A stretch of DNA of 64,000 nt from Quercus robur (lineage: Eukaryota > Streptophyta > Magnoliopsida > Fagales > Fagaceae), in NCBI RefSeq assembly GCF_932294415.1, contig NC_065537.1:51628302-51692301 (forward strand), written 5' to 3'. This document shows, piece after piece, positions 59,969 through 64,000 of this stretch. The notes beneath the pieces are model-generated. The model ran no database searches, was not told where the DNA came from, and worked only from the letters and a program-made list of their open reading frames with translations. How positions within the stretch are numbered: the stretch's first letter is position 1; each line of letters starts with the position of its first letter. The translations under genes were made by a program, and so were the position numbers.

Positions 59969-60420
59969 TGATGACGTCGATTACCGTCACCAATGGGTCA
60001 CACCGTACTCGCGACTCGAATTGAACCTGCACGACGAAACAACCTAAAGAATCCTTCAGAGAGCACCGGTGTGGTGCCGGCCAAAGACTCTCCGACGGTC
60101 AAGTTAGACTTCCTCTGTTTTACTTAGTGCGTTAGAGAGGGTTCATAAAAGCATACCTCGATTTCTGTGGGTATTACGCCTTTTATAGTGATAAGGGGTT
60201 GACTTTCCCTTTTTGGTTCTCACATCTTTTCAATGTGGGACTCTATTCCCAATTCTTCCAAACGTGGTGAGCAAGGATTCTCATTACCGGATCATGGGCC
60301 CTTGCTGCGTCAGTAGTGATGGGCCTCCAAAGCTGGGACCATACCTACGCAGGCCCAAGAGACCCAATCCGTCAGGCCCATTAAGGTAAGCCCACCATAC
60401 CCAATATTTTATCATCTTCA
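59969..60420 (-). repeat. 5' LTR of the Tat element
   Basis: 452 bp. It carries a minus-strand TATA box CACTATAAAAGG (core TATAAAAGG, 60187-60179), which should drive gag-pol. Confidence 0.93.
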
Positions 60421-60425
60421 GGTAC

Positions 60426-62887
60426 CTACTCTTATCTTTTTTTTTTCCTCTGTTTTGCAGTCATACTTTTTTTTTTTTTGCTTAGTTTCAATAATTTCTT
60501 AGTTTGATTATTAAATTTTTTGGCCCTTTGGAAGTTCTAATATCTGAGATTTTAGTTTTCTTTTTCTTTTTTTTTTCTTTTTTTTTGGGTTTATTTTGGT
60601 GTTAAAAGTTAAATTTTTCCAAAAATTTGTAACCTACATGATTATCTAACTTGTGTTAAATCTTTTGAATTGTGGTTTATCTTCTCAATCTTGTGTTTTT
60701 TTGTTACAAAAGAAAGATTGTCTGAAAATTTGTAGCTTCAAATTTTGTTTGGTTGTTTTAAAAATGGACAAAAAGGAGATGAATTTAATTTGAGTCCTAT
60801 GTTTTATTTTTCTTTTTGCGGTCATTTCCTTCATGGTATATAATCATTCATAACCAAATGTAGCAGATGGGTTATTTTTGTCAAATTTATGCTGGTACAT
60901 ACATTTCATATTTGCTTTTGTTTATGGGTGTTTGAATTTTAGGCTATGGAAGCATTATTTACTTACTAATGGTTGAGGTCTGAATGGTTTTGATTGTACA
61001 TTTCTTTCTTACTTTTGTTGTTAGTGGTATCTTAAGTGAATTTTAATTTTGATTTTTTTAATATGTGAGATGCACCTTCCTCATAATTAACATCTAGAAC
61101 TTAGTTGCTCTTATGATGATCCATGACTTTGGATGTATAGATTCACACAATTGAAATTTAATTGTAAGGAGAGTAATTATTAAATTAACAACACTGTGTA
61201 GCTTTGTAAAGGGTGAATCTCTTTATTAATTTGTAATTGAGTAAAATTCCATAACTTCATATGTATACATTCACACACAATTGGATTTGTTGGTCACGGG
61301 AATTTTTTAAATGTGATCAATGTTGCGTGACTTTTGTATAGGTTGAATCTATATTGAGGTGTAGTTTAAAGAAAATAATTGATTACATAAGTTTAGGATT
61401 TTAGCCAGAATTTATGCGCTTCTCATAAATTCTGAGCTATACATCTGTTCATCATCTGCTTGATGAACAATGAGTGTGGTATATGCTTTTTCAAAGTTAT
61501 CTATAGTGAATAGAACTTTTCTTTTTTAAATATTTTTGCTTCTATATTGATTAATCAACCTTACCTTATGCATGCTTATTATGATGGAGGATTCATTGTT
61601 GCTCAACAATGGACTACGATTTAAGGGCTGCAATATATGCTTTAGATAATCTTTAGAAAAATACACTTCATTTTATTAATGAAAACTTCAAATAATTAAT
61701 TGATGCGCATACTATATGCTTTTAACAATGCTAATACATAATTCTTCCATTGCATCTTTGTCATGCTTTGAGTTTTCTATTTTTTTTCCCTTCCAAATCA
61801 GGAAGAACAAATGGCCGTTTATCTTGATCAAATGTTACAACAATTGATTATATATGGTAGGTGTTAGATAAAAGGCCTAGATATGTATTTTGATTCCTTA
61901 TACTCATCTAATCTTATCTTCTTTTGTTTCTATTTAGCTTAGACGTTATATACCACATTTGGACGTTAAGATACATTAATAAAGCAAACAAAATCAATCT
62001 TGATTAACTTCCAAAGTTTTTTGGGATGTAGTGAAATTTTCTCATTTTAGCAATTAAACAGATATTTTGAGGAAGAGTTAGGAAAAGATATTAGGTTTTA
62101 TTCATGGTGTTTTCATGATCAAAGAAATTTGAATAAGTTCTACATTTTGAAATGAAATAATTAATTTTGAAAGCTTATATCCACTTGCAGTTTTAGTTAT
62201 TAATTTCTCAAAAGGTTAGAAAGAGAGAGATTTGTTTCTTCAAGATTCCAACTTTGTTTTTCAATAAAGGTTCTTCAAATGCAAAAACATAAAAACACTT
62301 TTTTTGTTATAATTTGTGAAACCTTACAAGACGCCTCTCATTTCTCAAATTGGGATACAACCATCAGATTGAACTGAATGTTACTCCAGTGAAGTTTACA
62401 AGGGTATAACGTAATTTACTGCAAAACATGAGTTTAATTATAGAATCTATGGAGTAGAAGAGTTTAGCCTGACATCTAGATGAATATCAAAATAGAAACT
62501 TCACAAGTTCCTTTATACACCCCAATGGTACTTAAAGCCCCTAAAAATTATTTTACCTTAAGGCTACAATTAACAATAGAAAAATGACAAGTATCGTTGT
62601 CATGTATAATGCACATGACTTATTAAACCATACTTAAAATTATTTTTTGAGAAGACAAACCATACAATCATTTCAAGTGATTATAACCAAACTTTGTCCA
62701 CAGTATTTTGTATTCTAATTTCTTAATGCATATCTCCTCAATAGGTTCTATTGACAACCTGTAAAACTACAATGGAAAAGATTTACATATTCAATTGAAA
62801 AAGAAAATAACCTAATGTTTCTTTAAATTTATGTTGAATAAGAAAATAATCCAATGTTTCTTTAGGTTTCATTATCAATAATTTTAC
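60426..62887. other. AT-rich DNA right of the Tat element
   Basis: No gene recognised over about 2.4 kb. T-rich tracts near 60440 and 60570. This may be body sequence of the Helitron ending at 62913. Confidence 0.4.
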
Positions 62888-62913
62888 CGTGCATCGCACA
62901 AGTTAGCAACTAG
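62888..62913 (+). mobile_element. Helitron 3' terminus
   Basis: Short stem GTGC / GCAC (62889-62899, reading CCGTGCATCGCAC), then AAGTTAGCAA and CTAG (62910-62913) followed by T. The element would extend left, so it may have been split by one or both LTR elements. Confidence 0.55.
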
Positions 62914-63654
62914 TCTAATCTGGTTTTAGAAGCATGCACAGATAGGCCGTCCTATTTTCGCAGCAAGAAAGATTAGATTTGGGCAAGAGCCAAGAAAAAG
63001 AAAAGAGAAAGGAGGGGTTTTGAGTGGCTGTATTGCATTTTGCAGTGGAGGTCATGGTGGCCCTGCTTCCAAAATAGTGAACTGTAAGCCATATACAAAT
63101 TACAAATTAGAGAGATTTTTAGAAGCTGATGTGTTTTTTTTTTTTTTTTTTAATCCATCTCGGCGCTAATTTGGCTAGTAAAACTTACACGTCAACATTT
63201 CATTTATATCGTTTGCCAAAAATGCAAATTGCACCTTTTATATTTGACCAAAATTTATTTAAGACTTTAATTTTATTTTTGTTCATTTAAGTCACCTATA
63301 TTTCAAGTTCATTAATTATTAAGGTCTCTCCATTTTTATTAAATGTTGTTGTGTACAAATTTTTAATTTTTCTATAGAATTTTTTAAATTAAAAAAATCC
63401 AATTAACTATTAAATATTTTTCAACGGAAAAAAAAAAAAAATTAAACCAGTTAAGAACACTAACAACCTTTTTCAACAATTACTTTCTCGAGAACACTAA
63501 CAACAAAAATAAAAATAAGAAATAGTTGAATTAAAATCTTAATATTTAGAAAAATAGATTTTTAATTTAATTATGCATATATATGCATGACACAATTTTT
63601 TTTAAAGAATATAACACAACTTAATATCCATAAATAATAATTTGAAATTTAACA
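62914..63654. other. Intergenic DNA
   Basis: Nothing recognised apart from T and A runs (63127-63150, 63427-63440). Confidence 0.4.
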
Positions 63655-63663
63655 TTAAGAATA

Positions 63664-63833
63664 GAGAAATAATATGTCCACAACATTTTCACAACATTTT
63701 TACAACAAATCTTAAGTGGCAGGTTGTTATTGTTGGGACAAAAAAGTAATCTTAGTGATAGGTTCAAATTTGAACCAATAACAATTAACCACCTATGATT
63801 TGTTGTAAAAATGTTGTGAACGTAGCATCTCTC
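63664..63833. mobile_element. Mutator-like MITE
   Basis: 170 bp. Ends GAGAAATAATATGTCCACAACATTTT and (reverse complement) GAGAGATGCTACGTTC-ACAACATTTT form TIRs of about 60 bp. A 9-bp TSD TTAAGAATA flanks it (63655-63663, 63834-63842). No coding capacity. Same family as 28868-29050. Confidence 0.75.
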
Positions 63834-63842
63834 TTAAGAATA

Positions 63843-64000
63843 TAATCAAACTTATTTGAAATTTAAAATTTAGAAACTAACACAAATCATAAATTAAGAT
63901 ATAAAAATAGAAAAATAACAAAAAAAATACTTGGAGAGAGAGAATTGAGAGAGGTCACCAGTGGGAAATTTCAAATAAGCTTCTTATATATATATATATT
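63843..64000. other. Window end, AT-rich
   Basis: No feature seen except (GA) and (AT) tracts. Confidence 0.5.

Larger units (their letters stand above)
50036..60420 (-). mobile_element. Ty3/gypsy LTR retrotransposon, Tat lineage, apparently intact
   Basis: 10385 bp on the minus strand, with two 452-bp LTRs that look identical, a perfect TSD GGTAC (50031-50035, 60421-60425), PBS, PPT and an uninterrupted 1742-codon gag-pol. A second, archaeal-type RNase H between RNase H and integrase identifies the Tat lineage. An oppositely oriented spliced gene (51063-53203) fills the space between integrase and the 3' LTR, as in other Tat elements with an extra antisense ORF. Identical LTRs and open frames show a recent insertion, and all parts needed for movement seem present. 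GC content is well above that of the surrounding DNA. Confidence 0.95.

Noticed and set aside
1..64000. tRNA, rRNA or snRNA genes
   Set aside because: I looked for obvious conserved arms and boxes and saw none, but a covariance search could still find a short one.

Overview
The window is nuclear DNA of a flowering plant, most probably a woody eudicot. The evidence is GT-AG introns of hundreds to thousands of bases, a RING-H2 ATL gene, an RFL-type PPR gene, strong AT richness, many poly(A)/poly(T) and CT/AT microsatellites, and dense plant-type transposons (Ty3 LTR elements, a LINE, Helitron, hAT, Mutator and Harbinger types). I cannot name the species from sequence alone.

Only two host genes look intact: a three-exon RING-H2 (ATL-family) ubiquitin ligase at 3895-8668 (+) and an intronless 598-residue PPR protein of the restorer-of-fertility-like type at 20960-22756 (+). 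Three decayed host genes lie on the minus strand and show only as short spliced exons: an alpha-mannosidase (GH38) piece at 32578-34108, a subtilase (S8) at 37080-38439, and a Yju2/CWC16 (DUF572) splicing-factor copy at 40752-42052 whose splice sites are intact but which has one in-frame TAG.

The rest is mobile DNA, much of it with exact ends. 11665-14802 (-): LINE relic with a 12-bp target-site duplication (TSD). 16331-16734 and 18222-18626: Harbinger-type MITEs. 26766-28406: Mutator-like element with ~118-bp TIRs, a 9-bp TSD and a captured WD40 gene piece. 32717-33839 and 39444-40334: hAT-type elements with 8-bp TSDs. 35587-36794: long Harbinger-type element. 63664-63833: Mutator-like MITE. 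Five Helitron 3' ends (hairpin plus CTAG) lie at 2068, 16039, 25449, 34426 and 62913.

The right third holds two complete LTR retrotransposons. 42892-49424 (+) is a Ty3 element, CRM-like on current evidence, with 690-bp LTRs, TSD GAAAA, a single-frame polyprotein broken by five stops and a changed catalytic residue in its reverse transcriptase. 50036-60420 (-) is a Ty3 Tat-lineage element with 452-bp LTRs that look identical by eye, TSD GGTAC, an unbroken 1742-residue gag-pol, and a second, spliced, four-coding-exon gene on the opposite strand with its own TATA box and G-box. The two genes converge on a 40-bp minisatellite whose every unit holds a GTCCAC-TTT-GTGGAC hairpin. This element, as a two-gene convergent unit, is the most interesting object in the window: it looks recent and complete, and the function of its antisense protein is unknown.
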